Shown piece by piece: positions 25,947-34,294 of a stretch of 64,000 nucleotides of DNA. Source of the stretch: [Clostridium] symbiosum. Lineage in GTDB: Bacteria; Bacillota; Clostridia; Lachnospirales; Lachnospiraceae. Each line of letters begins with the position of its first letter. Within the stretch, counting starts at the first letter, position 1. The stretch lies in contig JAETSN010000003.1 of the NCBI GenBank assembly GCA_021769625.1, positions 51,734 through 115,733 on the forward strand. Direction: 5' to 3'. The notes under the pieces were generated by a model. That model had not been told where the DNA came from and did no database searches. It saw only the letters and a list, made by a program, of their open reading frames with translations. Made by a program: the position numbers and the translations under genes.

Positions 25947-28072
25947 GTAATTGTCTGAAAAAAGCGGTACAGAAGGTTTTGATACGGAAAAGACACCGGT
26001 TGTATGAGGAACGGATTGCCAGGCAAGCCGTTCCTTATGGCGTTTGGCTGGATAAATTGCTGGAGCAGGAAAAACGGGAGATCCTGCAGTGGAAAGAGGA
26101 GCGGGAGAGGACAGGAAAAGAGCGTTTATCCGCGGCAGCGCTTTCCTGGCAGGAGTTTTCCGATTGTATTTATGAGGGGAAATACAAGGAGAGGCAGGAA
26201 GACCTGTGGATCGTCACACCGGAGGTTTCATCCCTGACCGATGAGGCGGGCGCGGAGATAGAGCGGTATTTTTTGGAGCATCCGTCGTGCGGGATAGCCT
26301 ATGGGGATGAGGACGGATATTTTAAGCCGGGGTGGTCTCCGGATCTTTTGCAGTCTTTTTTCTATTTCGGAAATGTGTTTGCGGTGAGGCGGGAGCTGGC
26401 AGGGAAAGTTGCCGGGAGAATCTGCGCTGGCAGAACGAATGCGCAGGAACGGTTCGGGAGAGCGGAAGGCGGAAGTGAAGGGACAGAAAACGGAGTCGGA
26501 AAGGCAGAATGTAAAAACACTGCAGAGAGTGGGAAAGAGAAAAAGGAAGCCGATATATTTGATGTGGAGACAGCGAAACAGATCTATGGGTTCGTGCTTT
26601 CCTGTATAGATGAGGCGAAAGAGGCGGGGCATATCGAGAAGGTGCTGTTCTGCGCAGAGGGAGAGGGCAGCTTGGACTGGGGGATGGAGCCGGTTTTCGA
26701 TGAAATAAAGAAAGGGCATCTCTATTCCGATGCGGAGATTCCGAAGGAAAAGGAAGGACAGGAGCTGGTATCGATCGTCATTCCGTCCAAAGATAATCCG
26801 GCGGTGCTTTCAAACTGTATCCACTCTCTGTTAGAGCAGACGGAGTATCAGAATTTTGAGATCATTGTGATAGATAACGGCAGTAATGATAAAAACAGAA
26901 AGAAGATCCTGCAGATGCAGCACCAGTTGAAGGAGGAATATTCTTTCTGCTATCTCTATATGCCGATGGCATTCAATTTTTCCGCCATGTGCAATATCGG
27001 CGCAAGGGAGGCGAAGGGGAAATATCTGCTGTTTTTGAACGACGATATGGAGATCGCCAGAGAGGACTGGCTCTCTGTGATGGTGGCGAAAGCGGCAAAA
27101 AGTTACGTCGGCGCGGTGGGCGCAAAGTTGTTGTATCCTGATTCCGACAAGATCCAGCATCTGGGCATCACGAATATTCACCTGGGACCGGCGCATAAGC
27201 TGCAGTTTTCTTCTGATAAAAAGGAATATTACCACAAGATCAACAGATGTGCGATGAATGTCTCCGCCGTGACCGGGGCGTGTCTGCTGCTTCGGAGAGA
27301 AGTGTTTGACGAGGTCGGAGGATTCGAGGAAAAGCTGCAGGTGGCATTTAACGATGTGGAGCTCTGTTTCCATCTCCAGAGGGCGGGCTATCGCAATGTG
27401 TGCTGCAACCAGACTTTTTTATACCATCATGAATCCTTAAGCCGCGGCTTTGATGCGGGGGAGGAGAAGGTGGCAAGGCTCCACCGGGAGAGGGATTTTC
27501 TGTATGCGGCTTATCCCGAAATGTGGAACAGCGACAGGTATTATTCGAAAAAACTGGTGACGGATATTCTGGATCGGGGATATGAACCCGCCTGCCGCTT
27601 TGAGGAAAAAAGGATGTCGAAGAAGGCGGAAGCGGCGCGGATCGAGGGAGGACTGAATCCGCTGTGGCACAATGAGTGCCTGTATATGGGGCTGGAGTTT
27701 ACAGGGGATGAGAGCGCCTGGAAGACAGGGAGATCCGGCGGCGGAGACTACTATATTCAGGGCTGGTCCTACGCCGTGAATGTAGATAACAGCCGTTATG
27801 AAAAAAGCCTACTGTTAAAACCGATGCTGTCGTCGGGGGAACAGGGAGACAGGGAGACGGAGGTCTGGAAGATCCCTTATGAGGAATGCTACAGACCCGA
27901 TTTTCAGGAAAACCTCCCCTATATAGATCATCCGGCGCTCTGCGGGGTCAGTGTTTGGATTTCGCGGGATGCGCTGCCGGCGGGGGAGTACCTGATCGGG
28001 TATTTCTGGGAGGATGCCTGTTCAAGGCAGAAGCTTTACGGATTCAGCGCGGAGACGCTGCGGGTAGAGTAG
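25943..28072 (+). CDS. Large GT2 glycosyltransferase with N-terminal remnant and C-terminal beta domain
   Basis: A 709-residue protein starting at GTG inside the stop of the preceding gene. Residues about 90-160 resemble a partial GT2 fold (YGDEDGYFKPGWSPDLLQSFFYFGN). The main GT2 domain spans about 270-515: VSIVIPSKDNP, VIDNGSND, FNFSAMCNIGA, the DxD-like LNDDMEI, VTGACLL, and FNDVELCFHLQRAGYRN with the catalytic acid. This pattern is typical of rhamnosyltransferase-like WsaF/RfbF relatives. A C-terminal beta domain (about 560-709) resembles that of the protein at 31153. Between 160 and 200 is a Lys/Glu-rich linker of low complexity. It is probably membrane-associated and extends the exported glycan. 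Confidence 0.85.
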   Translation: MSNCLKKAVQKVLIRKRHRLYEERIARQAVPYGVWLDKLLEQEKREILQWKEERERTGKERLSAAALSWQEFSDCIYEGKYKERQEDLWIVTPEVSSLTDEAGAEIERYFLEHPSCGIAYGDEDGYFKPGWSPDLLQSFFYFGNVFAVRRELAGKVAGRICAGRTNAQERFGRAEGGSEGTENGVGKAECKNTAESGKEKKEADIFDVETAKQIYGFVLSCIDEAKEAGHIEKVLFCAEGEGSLDWGMEPVFDEIKKGHLYSDAEIPKEKEGQELVSIVIPSKDNPAVLSNCIHSLLEQTEYQNFEIIVIDNGSNDKNRKKILQMQHQLKEEYSFCYLYMPMAFNFSAMCNIGAREAKGKYLLFLNDDMEIAREDWLSVMVAKAAKSYVGAVGAKLLYPDSDKIQHLGITNIHLGPAHKLQFSSDKKEYYHKINRCAMNVSAVTGACLLLRREVFDEVGGFEEKLQVAFNDVELCFHLQRAGYRNVCCNQTFLYHHESLSRGFDAGEEKVARLHRERDFLYAAYPEMWNSDRYYSKKLVTDILDRGYEPACRFEEKRMSKKAEAARIEGGLNPLWHNECLYMGLEFTGDESAWKTGRSGGGDYYIQGWSYAVNVDNSRYEKSLLLKPMLSSGEQGDRETEVWKIPYEECYRPDFQENLPYIDHPALCGVSVWISRDALPAGEYLIGYFWEDACSRQKLYGFSAETLRVE

Positions 28073-28106
28073 AGGGGATAAAGCGGTCCACTTTCTGCCC
28101 AACTGC

Positions 28107-28148
28107 ACGATTCATGGCGGCGATAACCGTCATGAATCGTAAAATTTT
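28107..28148 (+). terminator. Rho-independent terminator
   Basis: ACGATTCATG (28107-28116) and CATGAATCGT (28131-28140) pair perfectly, and the stem extends inward with GCGG and CCGT. AAAATTTTTT follows. It closes the glycosyltransferase transcript before the convergent radical SAM gene. Confidence 0.75.
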
Positions 28149-28185
28149 TTATGATATTTTTGATATCGCTGCATGTATTTACAGA

Positions 28186-29121
28186 TCAGAGATGCGGTAG
28201 GTTTTTCCTGTAACGCTGCAGATCTTCTTCTTTCATCCCTGAAATGATCGTATCGAGTTCCAGTAACAGCCGTTTTTTATCTTGGGGCAAGCGTCCTCTG
28301 AGCTGGAAGGCGTTGGATGCCCCCATTGCGGCAAAGTATGACGGAATTTTAAGAGTTTCCACAAGAGTCCGCAATTCACGGTATTTCTCGAGTTCCCCTT
28401 CTTCTTCCCAGTTCCCGTTTTGGATTTCCATATATAGCCGTGATTCGGGGTAGACCGTCAGCATATTTGGACCGACGAGGAAAGGATGTAGCCGATTGAA
28501 AATTTCGGCAGATACCTTTGCGCCGTGTTCGCCGTTCCCTTTGCCGGAGATGCCGGTCAGATAGAAGAAACCGTATTCGATTTTTGCCTGCTCCAATCGT
28601 CCGCACTGAGTCAGGATGTCCTGAGATGTATAACCCTTGTGCATAAAGGCGAGGGCGTCGTCGTCCCCGGTCTCGACACCGATTGTAAGTCCGTTATAGC
28701 CTGCCTGCCGGAGAAGATGCAGTTCTTCGTCCGTCTTTTTCGCGGAATCCGTTATGCGTGCAAAGCAGCCGATCGATTCGACCGTAGGCAGGTATTTCCT
28801 GATAAGCGCTGCGATTTCGAGCAGCTTTTCCGTTTTCAGAACAAACGGGTTGGCGCCGGTCAGGAAGACGCGTTTAAAGGGCTTTGGGCGCGGCAAGCCC
28901 TGAAGTTTTGATGTTATGATGGAAGCTGGGTTATAGCGCAGGGTCTGTACTTCCAGTAAGTCGCTTTCGATGTCTTTTACGGGAGACATGAGGAAGCCGC
29001 ATGGCAGATCGCTGTACAACGTACAGAATTTACATTTGTGATGGGTACATCCGACGGTGGCCTCTAAAAGCAGTGAATCTGCCTCATAGGGCGGCCGCCA
29101 GATCGTTCCTGTGTAATGCAT
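28186..29121 (-). CDS. Radical SAM protein, unknown substrate
   Basis: A 311-residue radical SAM enzyme. The cluster-binding cysteines are in GCTHHKCKFC (C25, C30, C33), a C-x4-C-x2-C spacing rather than the common x3-x2; I recall this GC-x-H-x-x-C form from a known Elp3-like group. LTGANPF and IGVETGDDDALAFMHKGY mark the SAM-binding barrel. It is encoded divergently from an HxlR regulator, which likely controls it. It is unrelated to polysaccharide synthesis by any sign I can see. The minus-strand -10 TATAAT lies at 29196-29201. Confidence 0.88.
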   Translation of the reverse strand: MHYTGTIWRPPYEADSLLLEATVGCTHHKCKFCTLYSDLPCGFLMSPVKDIESDLLEVQTLRYNPASIITSKLQGLPRPKPFKRVFLTGANPFVLKTEKLLEIAALIRKYLPTVESIGCFARITDSAKKTDEELHLLRQAGYNGLTIGVETGDDDALAFMHKGYTSQDILTQCGRLEQAKIEYGFFYLTGISGKGNGEHGAKVSAEIFNRLHPFLVGPNMLTVYPESRLYMEIQNGNWEEEGELEKYRELRTLVETLKIPSYFAAMGASNAFQLRGRLPQDKKRLLLELDTIISGMKEEDLQRYRKNLPHL

Positions 29122-29219
29122 GGTGAAATCCTCCTACAGATAATTTGTGTGCAGCGAACGGGAGAGGCCTGCACAATACCTGTCCCGTTTGTCCTATTAT
29201 AGCAGGGTACATTGAAAAT

Positions 29220-29236
29220 AAAAGTACGGTACTTTT
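29220..29236. promoter_or_regulatory. Palindromic operator candidate for HxlR regulator
   Basis: AAAAGTAC-G-GTACTTTT is a perfect 8-bp inverted repeat around one base, with a further half-site GTAGTACC just downstream. It lies in the divergent region between the radical SAM gene and the hxlR-type gene, close to the -35 side of the minus-strand -10 box (TATAAT at 29196-29201). HxlR regulators bind GTAC-type palindromes; the assignment is inferred. Confidence 0.6.
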
Positions 29237-29309
29237 TTGTAGTACCTTCACTTTTGAGGTAAGAGAGAGTATGATGAAGGAAAGGCGGCTTAAATAGGAG
29301 GATCGGGTG

Positions 29310-29639
29310 ATGAGAAAATCAGAAGCGGCGGCCGGGCGGTGCAGGACGATTTCTACAATACAAAAGCTGCTCGGCGGAAAATATAAGATAGAAATCCTGT
29401 GGTATATCGGCAAGTGCGATGTCAGGCGTTTCGGGCAGCTTCGCAGGCAGATCGGGGAAATCACGGAGAGTTCCCTGACGAAGCAGCTCAGGGAACTCGA
29501 GGCGGACGGGTTTATTTCGCGTCATGATTTTTGCGAGGTTCCTCCGCGGGTGGAATACACTTTGACAGAGTTGGGAGAGAGCTTCCTGTCCGTTCTTGAC
29601 TATATGAAAGCGTGGGGCGATGAGAGGCTGAATGTGTAG
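29310..29639 (+). CDS. HxlR-family winged-helix transcriptional regulator
   Basis: A 109-residue HxlR/MarR-like regulator. AGGAGG eight bases upstream favours the ATG at 29310 over the GTG one codon earlier. Typical family blocks are LLGGKYKIEILWYIG, RFGQLRRQIGEITESSLTKQLRELEADGFI (recognition helix) and PPRVEYTLTELGESF. A Cys near residue 11 could sense thiol-reactive compounds, as in some relatives. It is divergent from the radical SAM gene with an excellent palindrome between them. Confidence 0.9.
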   Translation: MRKSEAAAGRCRTISTIQKLLGGKYKIEILWYIGKCDVRRFGQLRRQIGEITESSLTKQLRELEADGFISRHDFCEVPPRVEYTLTELGESFLSVLDYMKAWGDERLNV

Positions 29640-29676
29640 GAGCAGGAAATGATTTTTACGGATGGATTGCATACTC

Positions 29677-30891
29677 TTAATTCCATTCTTCTGCCAATAA
29701 GAAATCGCGGATATTACGGTGCTTGATACCGTTTCTGCTCATGTCGAACTCATCCAGAGAAACAACATATTTTGGATAGTTATCGCGGATGTTATCATAC
29801 GCTCCGAACTCGCGCCGGATGGTCTCATCGGACGCCAGCAGATAGGCAACCTGAATATACAGTTTTTCTCCGCGCTTGTCGCATACAAAGTCGATCTCCT
29901 TGTCTCCTATTCTGCCAACCGTAACTTTATAGTCCCGGCGCAGTAGTTCCAGATACACGATATTTTCCAAAATGAGGTGAATGTCACGCATATTGCCGCC
30001 GAAAACAGCTTCCCGGATGCCGTGGTCGGCAATGTAATACTTCTCATTGTATGCAAGGACCTGCTTTCCCTGCAGATCCTCGCGTTTGACCTGATAGAAC
30101 AAATATGCGTCACAGCAGTATTTGATGTAGTTCAGTATCGTCTCCGGCGCAACGGTTCGCTTCTCATTTTTGAGAAACTTCGCCAGAGAAGTGGCGGAGA
30201 AGGTCGTACCCGCATTTGCGATCACATAAGCGATGATGCGTTCCAACAAGTCCGCGTCGCGGATCTTGTTCCGTTTCACAATATCCTTGAGCTGAACAGA
30301 GTTGAACAGATCATGGAGGTACAGTTTTGTGGGAGCATCCTCGTAGCGGATGTTGGCAAGGTATGGCATACCGCCGGATAAAAGGTATTTCTGAAAGCAT
30401 CTTTGGAGCGGCTCATCAGGTGCGATCGGACGGTACAGTTCCAGAAATTCCGCGAAGGAGAACGGATAAATGGTGAACTCCACATAGCGTCCGCCGAGAT
30501 AGGTGGAAAGCTCACCGGACAGGAGCTTTGCGTTTGAGCCGGTGATATAGATGTCGCAGTCAAGCGATACACGGAGGGAGTTGATACACTTCTCCCAGTC
30601 TTCTACCTCCTGAATCTCATCAAAGAACAGGTAGGATTTTCCGGGGATATCCGCAGCTTTTCTGGTAATCTCATCATGCAGTGCCTTCGCGGTTTGCAGA
30701 TGAGCATAGTTCAGATCCTCGAAATTGATGGAGATAAACTGAGCAGGACTGACACCGGACTCCACAAGTTCCTCTTTGATCAAATCCAACATGACCGATT
30801 TACCGCATCGGCGAATACCGGTCATAACTTTTATAAGTTCCGTTCCGATAAACGGACGGATGCGTTTCATATACATTTCGCGTTTGATCAT
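29677..30891 (-). CDS. AAA_14-DUF4143 ATP-binding protein
   Basis: A 404-residue protein with an N-terminal P-loop ATPase (Walker A GIRRCGKS at about 25-32; Walker B YLFFDEIQEV; sensor-like ITGSNAKLLS) and a C-terminal DUF4143 part. Near its end EIDFVCDKRG followed by YIQVAYLL looks like a PD-(D/E)XK-type core, though Gln-Val replaces the usual Glu-x-Lys. The family is widespread in anaerobes, often as accessory genes, and its function is unknown. It has its own promoter (30924-30952). It is convergent with the hxlR gene. Confidence 0.9.
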   Translation of the reverse strand: MIKREMYMKRIRPFIGTELIKVMTGIRRCGKSVMLDLIKEELVESGVSPAQFISINFEDLNYAHLQTAKALHDEITRKAADIPGKSYLFFDEIQEVEDWEKCINSLRVSLDCDIYITGSNAKLLSGELSTYLGGRYVEFTIYPFSFAEFLELYRPIAPDEPLQRCFQKYLLSGGMPYLANIRYEDAPTKLYLHDLFNSVQLKDIVKRNKIRDADLLERIIAYVIANAGTTFSATSLAKFLKNEKRTVAPETILNYIKYCCDAYLFYQVKREDLQGKQVLAYNEKYYIADHGIREAVFGGNMRDIHLILENIVYLELLRRDYKVTVGRIGDKEIDFVCDKRGEKLYIQVAYLLASDETIRREFGAYDNIRDNYPKYVVSLDEFDMSRNGIKHRNIRDFLLAEEWN

Positions 30892-30923
30892 GGTAACCAG
30901 CCTCCCTGTCTATAGTTAAGCAT

Positions 30924-30952
30924 AGTATAGCACGTTTACGAATGATATTCAA
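30924..30952 (-). promoter_or_regulatory. Sigma-A-type promoter of the AAA_14 gene
   Basis: On the minus strand TTGAAT (30952-30947), a 17-base spacer, then TATACT (30929-30924). It lies 33 bp upstream of the start codon at 30891. Confidence 0.65.
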
Positions 30953-31053
30953 CTGATGATACACAAAACTGTGAGTTATATCTGATAAAATATATATTTT
31001 GCCAAAATTCGACAGTTAGGAATGCTAGAATGCGACGAAAGACTGACGGGCGG

Positions 31054-31082
31054 TTGAAAAAGAAGCAGTTAAATGATAAAAT
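31054..31082 (+). promoter_or_regulatory. Sigma-A-type promoter of the 31153 glycosyltransferase
   Basis: TTGAAA (31054-31059), a 17-base spacer, then TAAAAT (31077-31082), each one base off consensus. It lies about 70 bp upstream of the start codon, so the second glycosyltransferase block has its own promoter. Confidence 0.6.
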
Positions 31083-31152
31083 TTTATACGAACGGAAAAG
31101 TCTGGCAAAAATATAACAGAAGTTTGGATACAGGATACAATTGGTGGATTTT

Positions 31153-33993
31153 ATGAAATATAATTGGTGTGGGTATTACCGGAAGGCGTATGAAAAGAAA
31201 AAGAAGGAAAATATCGTATTAGCCGGAAAAGTGGCGGATGCGGAGGGAAAGAGGGAAGAACTGCAGGCGAAGTATGCAGCGATCTGTGCAAATCCTCTGT
31301 ATAAGATGACAAAGCCGTTTTATTTGGTGAAACGGGGATGCGGGAAGATCGTGCGCAAAACGGGGGAAGCGCTGCAGGGAGGCAGGGGCGGTTTTTCGAG
31401 GGAAGCGGGAAGCATGCGTTTGGGAGGAGGCGCTTTTTTGGAGGAAGCGGGAGACATGCGCTCAGGAGGAGGCACTTTTTCGAAGGAAAAGGGGAGTATA
31501 TGCTTTCGTGAAGGAGGGAATGCGAAAAAGGCGACGCCGGAGATGCTTTTGGCATCTTACAGGGAGAGGCTTGCGTTTCAGAGGGAGAGTTACAGCCAGT
31601 GGATCAGGGAGGTGGAGTCCGTTTTATGGCGACAGTGTGAGGAAGCCCTGCGGGTCGAAAGATCCGGGGGTGTGGACGAAGGGCACAGGCGATGCCGCGT
31701 GGTCTCCTATCAGGAGCTGGCGGATATAACAGATTTGGAGCAGGTGCTAGGTAAAAGGAGAGGAAATAACGACACAGAGGGGGAAAATTTTGATAAAGGT
31801 GAGCCGGGAAAACAGGGATCGAAGCCGGATATCCTTCTTCTGACAGAAAATCCGGAGGATCTGGATGAAAAGGCGGTTTTGTATATAGAAAACTGGTTTT
31901 CGATCCATCCGGAGACAAAGTTGTTTTATGGGGCGGAGGACCATCGGTGTGTATGTGATCGCGGAATGAACGGGGGCGATGAGGAAGGGGGAAAAGAGAG
32001 CGTCGAAAAAACAGAAAAAAGGTACTTTCCGTGGTTTAAACCGTGTTGGTCAACAGACACTTTGCTTGGATTTTTTTATTTCGGAAGTTATTTTGCGGTG
32101 GATCTGGCATGGGCAAAAAAGGTAAGATTATCGGGATATGCGGATGCAAAACAGAATTTATATGACTTTACATTTCGACTTTTAAAGCCTTATTTTACAC
32201 TGCAAAAGGAAGATAAATTAAATATAGACAGAAAAATGCAAGACAATCCTGCATTTTCTGAGAGGGAAAATGGTGATTTGCCGAGGGACGATACATTTTG
32301 TGAAAACGGCATATCGGCACCGGAAAGTATAATTAATACATTTTTTTGGGAAGGCGGGGACGATGCGGAAAATATGCTCTCATCGGGAAGGGGTTTGGCA
32401 TCGGATATTGTATGCACGGACCTGATCCTGTATCATCGAAGCGGCGGCGCTGACGCTGATATCATATCGGATATGGAATATTTTCTGCATGCCGGAGAGG
32501 TGGACCGGAACCGCAATCCGGAGTTTTGGGGGTATGAAAGAGAGTATACGGCGATAAAACAGGAGTTTTTAGATAACGTGTGTTATGCAAGAAAAGAGGG
32601 GGGGAATGAAGGCGATTTAAAATATCGCGCGTTTTGTTATCAGACATTGCACCCAGAAGTATGGTCTGTCATACCGGAAATTGATGCAGAGATCGAAAGA
32701 ACAGCGGGAATTTTAGTCTCTGTCGTGATCCCGTCCAAAGATCATCCTGAGCTGTTGAAAAAATGTATCGGCTCGTTTCTGGAGCGGACATCTTTTTCTG
32801 AGATGCAGCGGGTTGTGGAATTCATTGTGGTGGATAATGGCAGCAAGGAAGAAAACCGGCAAACCATTCAGGCGTTTCTGGAATCTGTAAAGGTAGAATG
32901 TCATTATATATATCGTCCGATGCCGTTTAACTTTTCTGCCATGTGTAATATCGGGGCGGCGCAGGCCAAAGGGGAGTATATCCTGCTGCTCAACGACGAT
33001 ATGGAGATCATCGAGGAAAACTGGCTGCGCATCCTGTTGGGACAGGCGCTCTTGCCGGGAACGGGGGCAGTGGGCGCAAAGCTCTGGTATCCGGAGGAGG
33101 AGAGGATACAGCATACCGGCATCACAAATATGCATATCGGTCCGTCCCATAAGCTGGTGACATTTCCGGATGACCGGATTTATTATTATGGGCACAATAC
33201 GGTAACTTATGATATGATAGCAGTGACGGCGGCGTGTCTGCTTGTGAAAAGATCGATCTATCGGGAAGTCGGCGGCCTGGATGAGGATATGGCTGTCTCC
33301 TATAATGATGTGGACTTTTGCTTTAAGACAGTGGAGGCGGGATACCGGAATGTGGTTCGGAATGATGCCGTTTTGCTGCATCATGAGTCGGCGAGCCGGG
33401 GGTTGGATGAATTGTCCTCGGAAAAATGGACAAGGCTCTTGCAGGAAAAAGAGAAATTATATAAAAAACATCTGTTATTTTATAAATGGGATCCCTACTA
33501 TAGTGAGCAGCTTGTGGATGATGCGCCGGATTACCGTATCGGATATCAGTATCCGTATGAAAGGCGTCTCCTGACAGCGGAGCCCGTGCGGCAGGAAGGG
33601 AAGGGAAAGCTGCAAAAAGTGCTCTCCGGGATGGTGATGCTGACTGTGGAGCGGGCGGGGGACCAGCATAAGATCCATTTGGATGAGCCGGATATTCTGG
33701 AGGCGGAGGGCTGGTGTTATATGCTGGATCAGGACAACTGCCTGTTTGAGCGCTGGCTGATCTTAGAGTCTGAGCAGGGCGATTTTTATTATCGGATTCC
33801 GGTGCGGGAGAGGCTGCGCCCGGATGTGGAGGCAATCTTGCCGCTGCAGAAGAATATTGAGCTGTCGGGATTTACATGCAGGATATGGAAGGGGAGTATT
33901 GCAGCCGGCGATTACGGAGTCGGGATGTTGTATAGGAATGTGTTGAACGGCAGGTTGTTTTACCGGAGGAGTGACAAAGGCATAAAGTGTTGA
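31153..33993 (+). CDS. Large GT2 glycosyltransferase with coiled-coil start and beta-domain tail
   Basis: About 946 residues from the ATG at 31153 (GGTGG five bases upstream); TTG at 31141 is an alternative. Order: Lys/Glu-rich coiled coil (about 15-45); a region with three 14-residue repeats (79-120); a degenerate GT-like segment (about 225-330, FYFGSYFAVD); a full GT2 domain (about 515-760) with VSVVIPSKDHP, VVDNGSKEEN, FNFSAMCNIGA, LNDDMEI and YNDVDFCFKTVEAGY; and a C-terminal beta domain. It is a clear paralog of the protein at 25943. Probably it adds sugars to the exported glycan. The stretch 31750-32500 is AT-richer than its surroundings. Confidence 0.85.
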   Translation: MKYNWCGYYRKAYEKKKKENIVLAGKVADAEGKREELQAKYAAICANPLYKMTKPFYLVKRGCGKIVRKTGEALQGGRGGFSREAGSMRLGGGAFLEEAGDMRSGGGTFSKEKGSICFREGGNAKKATPEMLLASYRERLAFQRESYSQWIREVESVLWRQCEEALRVERSGGVDEGHRRCRVVSYQELADITDLEQVLGKRRGNNDTEGENFDKGEPGKQGSKPDILLLTENPEDLDEKAVLYIENWFSIHPETKLFYGAEDHRCVCDRGMNGGDEEGGKESVEKTEKRYFPWFKPCWSTDTLLGFFYFGSYFAVDLAWAKKVRLSGYADAKQNLYDFTFRLLKPYFTLQKEDKLNIDRKMQDNPAFSERENGDLPRDDTFCENGISAPESIINTFFWEGGDDAENMLSSGRGLASDIVCTDLILYHRSGGADADIISDMEYFLHAGEVDRNRNPEFWGYEREYTAIKQEFLDNVCYARKEGGNEGDLKYRAFCYQTLHPEVWSVIPEIDAEIERTAGILVSVVIPSKDHPELLKKCIGSFLERTSFSEMQRVVEFIVVDNGSKEENRQTIQAFLESVKVECHYIYRPMPFNFSAMCNIGAAQAKGEYILLLNDDMEIIEENWLRILLGQALLPGTGAVGAKLWYPEEERIQHTGITNMHIGPSHKLVTFPDDRIYYYGHNTVTYDMIAVTAACLLVKRSIYREVGGLDEDMAVSYNDVDFCFKTVEAGYRNVVRNDAVLLHHESASRGLDELSSEKWTRLLQEKEKLYKKHLLFYKWDPYYSEQLVDDAPDYRIGYQYPYERRLLTAEPVRQEGKGKLQKVLSGMVMLTVERAGDQHKIHLDEPDILEAEGWCYMLDQDNCLFERWLILESEQGDFYYRIPVRERLRPDVEAILPLQKNIELSGFTCRIWKGSIAAGDYGVGMLYRNVLNGRLFYRRSDKGIKC
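31387..31512 (+). repeat. In-frame 42-bp tandem repeat, three units
   Basis: Units at 31387-31428, 31429-31470 and 31471-31512, each 14 codons. They follow the pattern G-G/A/T-F-S/L-x-E-A/K-G-x-M/I-R/C. The first two units share GGAAGCGGGA and ATGCG in register, and the third is more diverged. They lie between the coiled coil and the first GT-like segment. Confidence 0.75.
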
Positions 33994-34004
33994 AGTATGC
34001 GGAC

Positions 34005-34143
34005 GCCGGGAAGAACATAAAATGCTTCGTCGCCACGCTCGCGCTCTGTGAAAAGCGCAGCGGACACATAAGGCGCTAAAATACAGCGCCTAAGTGCCGG
34101 CGTTTTTCAAAGGGCTCCTTAAGCATTTTATGATTTTCCCGGC
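34005..34143 (+). repeat. Covarying-stem element, copy 8
   Basis: The outer arms pair over 23 bp with one G-U and one A-A position. The tip differs: GGCGC and GCGCC extend the stem and replace the usual TCG/CTC tip words, so this copy has a longer closed hairpin with loop TAAAATACA. The inner stem GAAAAGCGC pairs with GCGTTTTTC using one G-U pair. Confidence 0.85.
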
Positions 34144-34164
34144 TGACGGAGGTACTAACTGGGC

Positions 34165-34240
34165 GACATTGGATATTGAGTTCGCGGGGGACCTTGCTAA
34201 GTATTGGTGTTTAGCAGGGGCTTTAGAGATCTTTCAGTCA
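34165..34240 (+). repeat. Decayed remnant of a covarying-stem element
   Basis: It matches the 3' half of the family in order: TTGAGTTCGCGGGGGACCTT for the tip, GCTAAGTATTGGTGTTTAGC for the descending stem, and AGGGGCTTTAGAGAT for the 3' shoulder. The 5' arm is missing or unrecognisable, so it can no longer fold. It lies directly after copy 8. Confidence 0.6.
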
Positions 34241-34294
34241 CGACTGGGGTTAAATATTAGTTGAATTATCATAAGAAAGAGCAGGTAATTACAG

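Noticed and set aside
34005..34143. Covarying elements as simple Rho-independent terminators
   Set aside because: Pairing far exceeds what termination needs, the T-run sits inside the outer stem rather than after it, and two copies are inverted within co-directional genes. Some terminator activity cannot be excluded.
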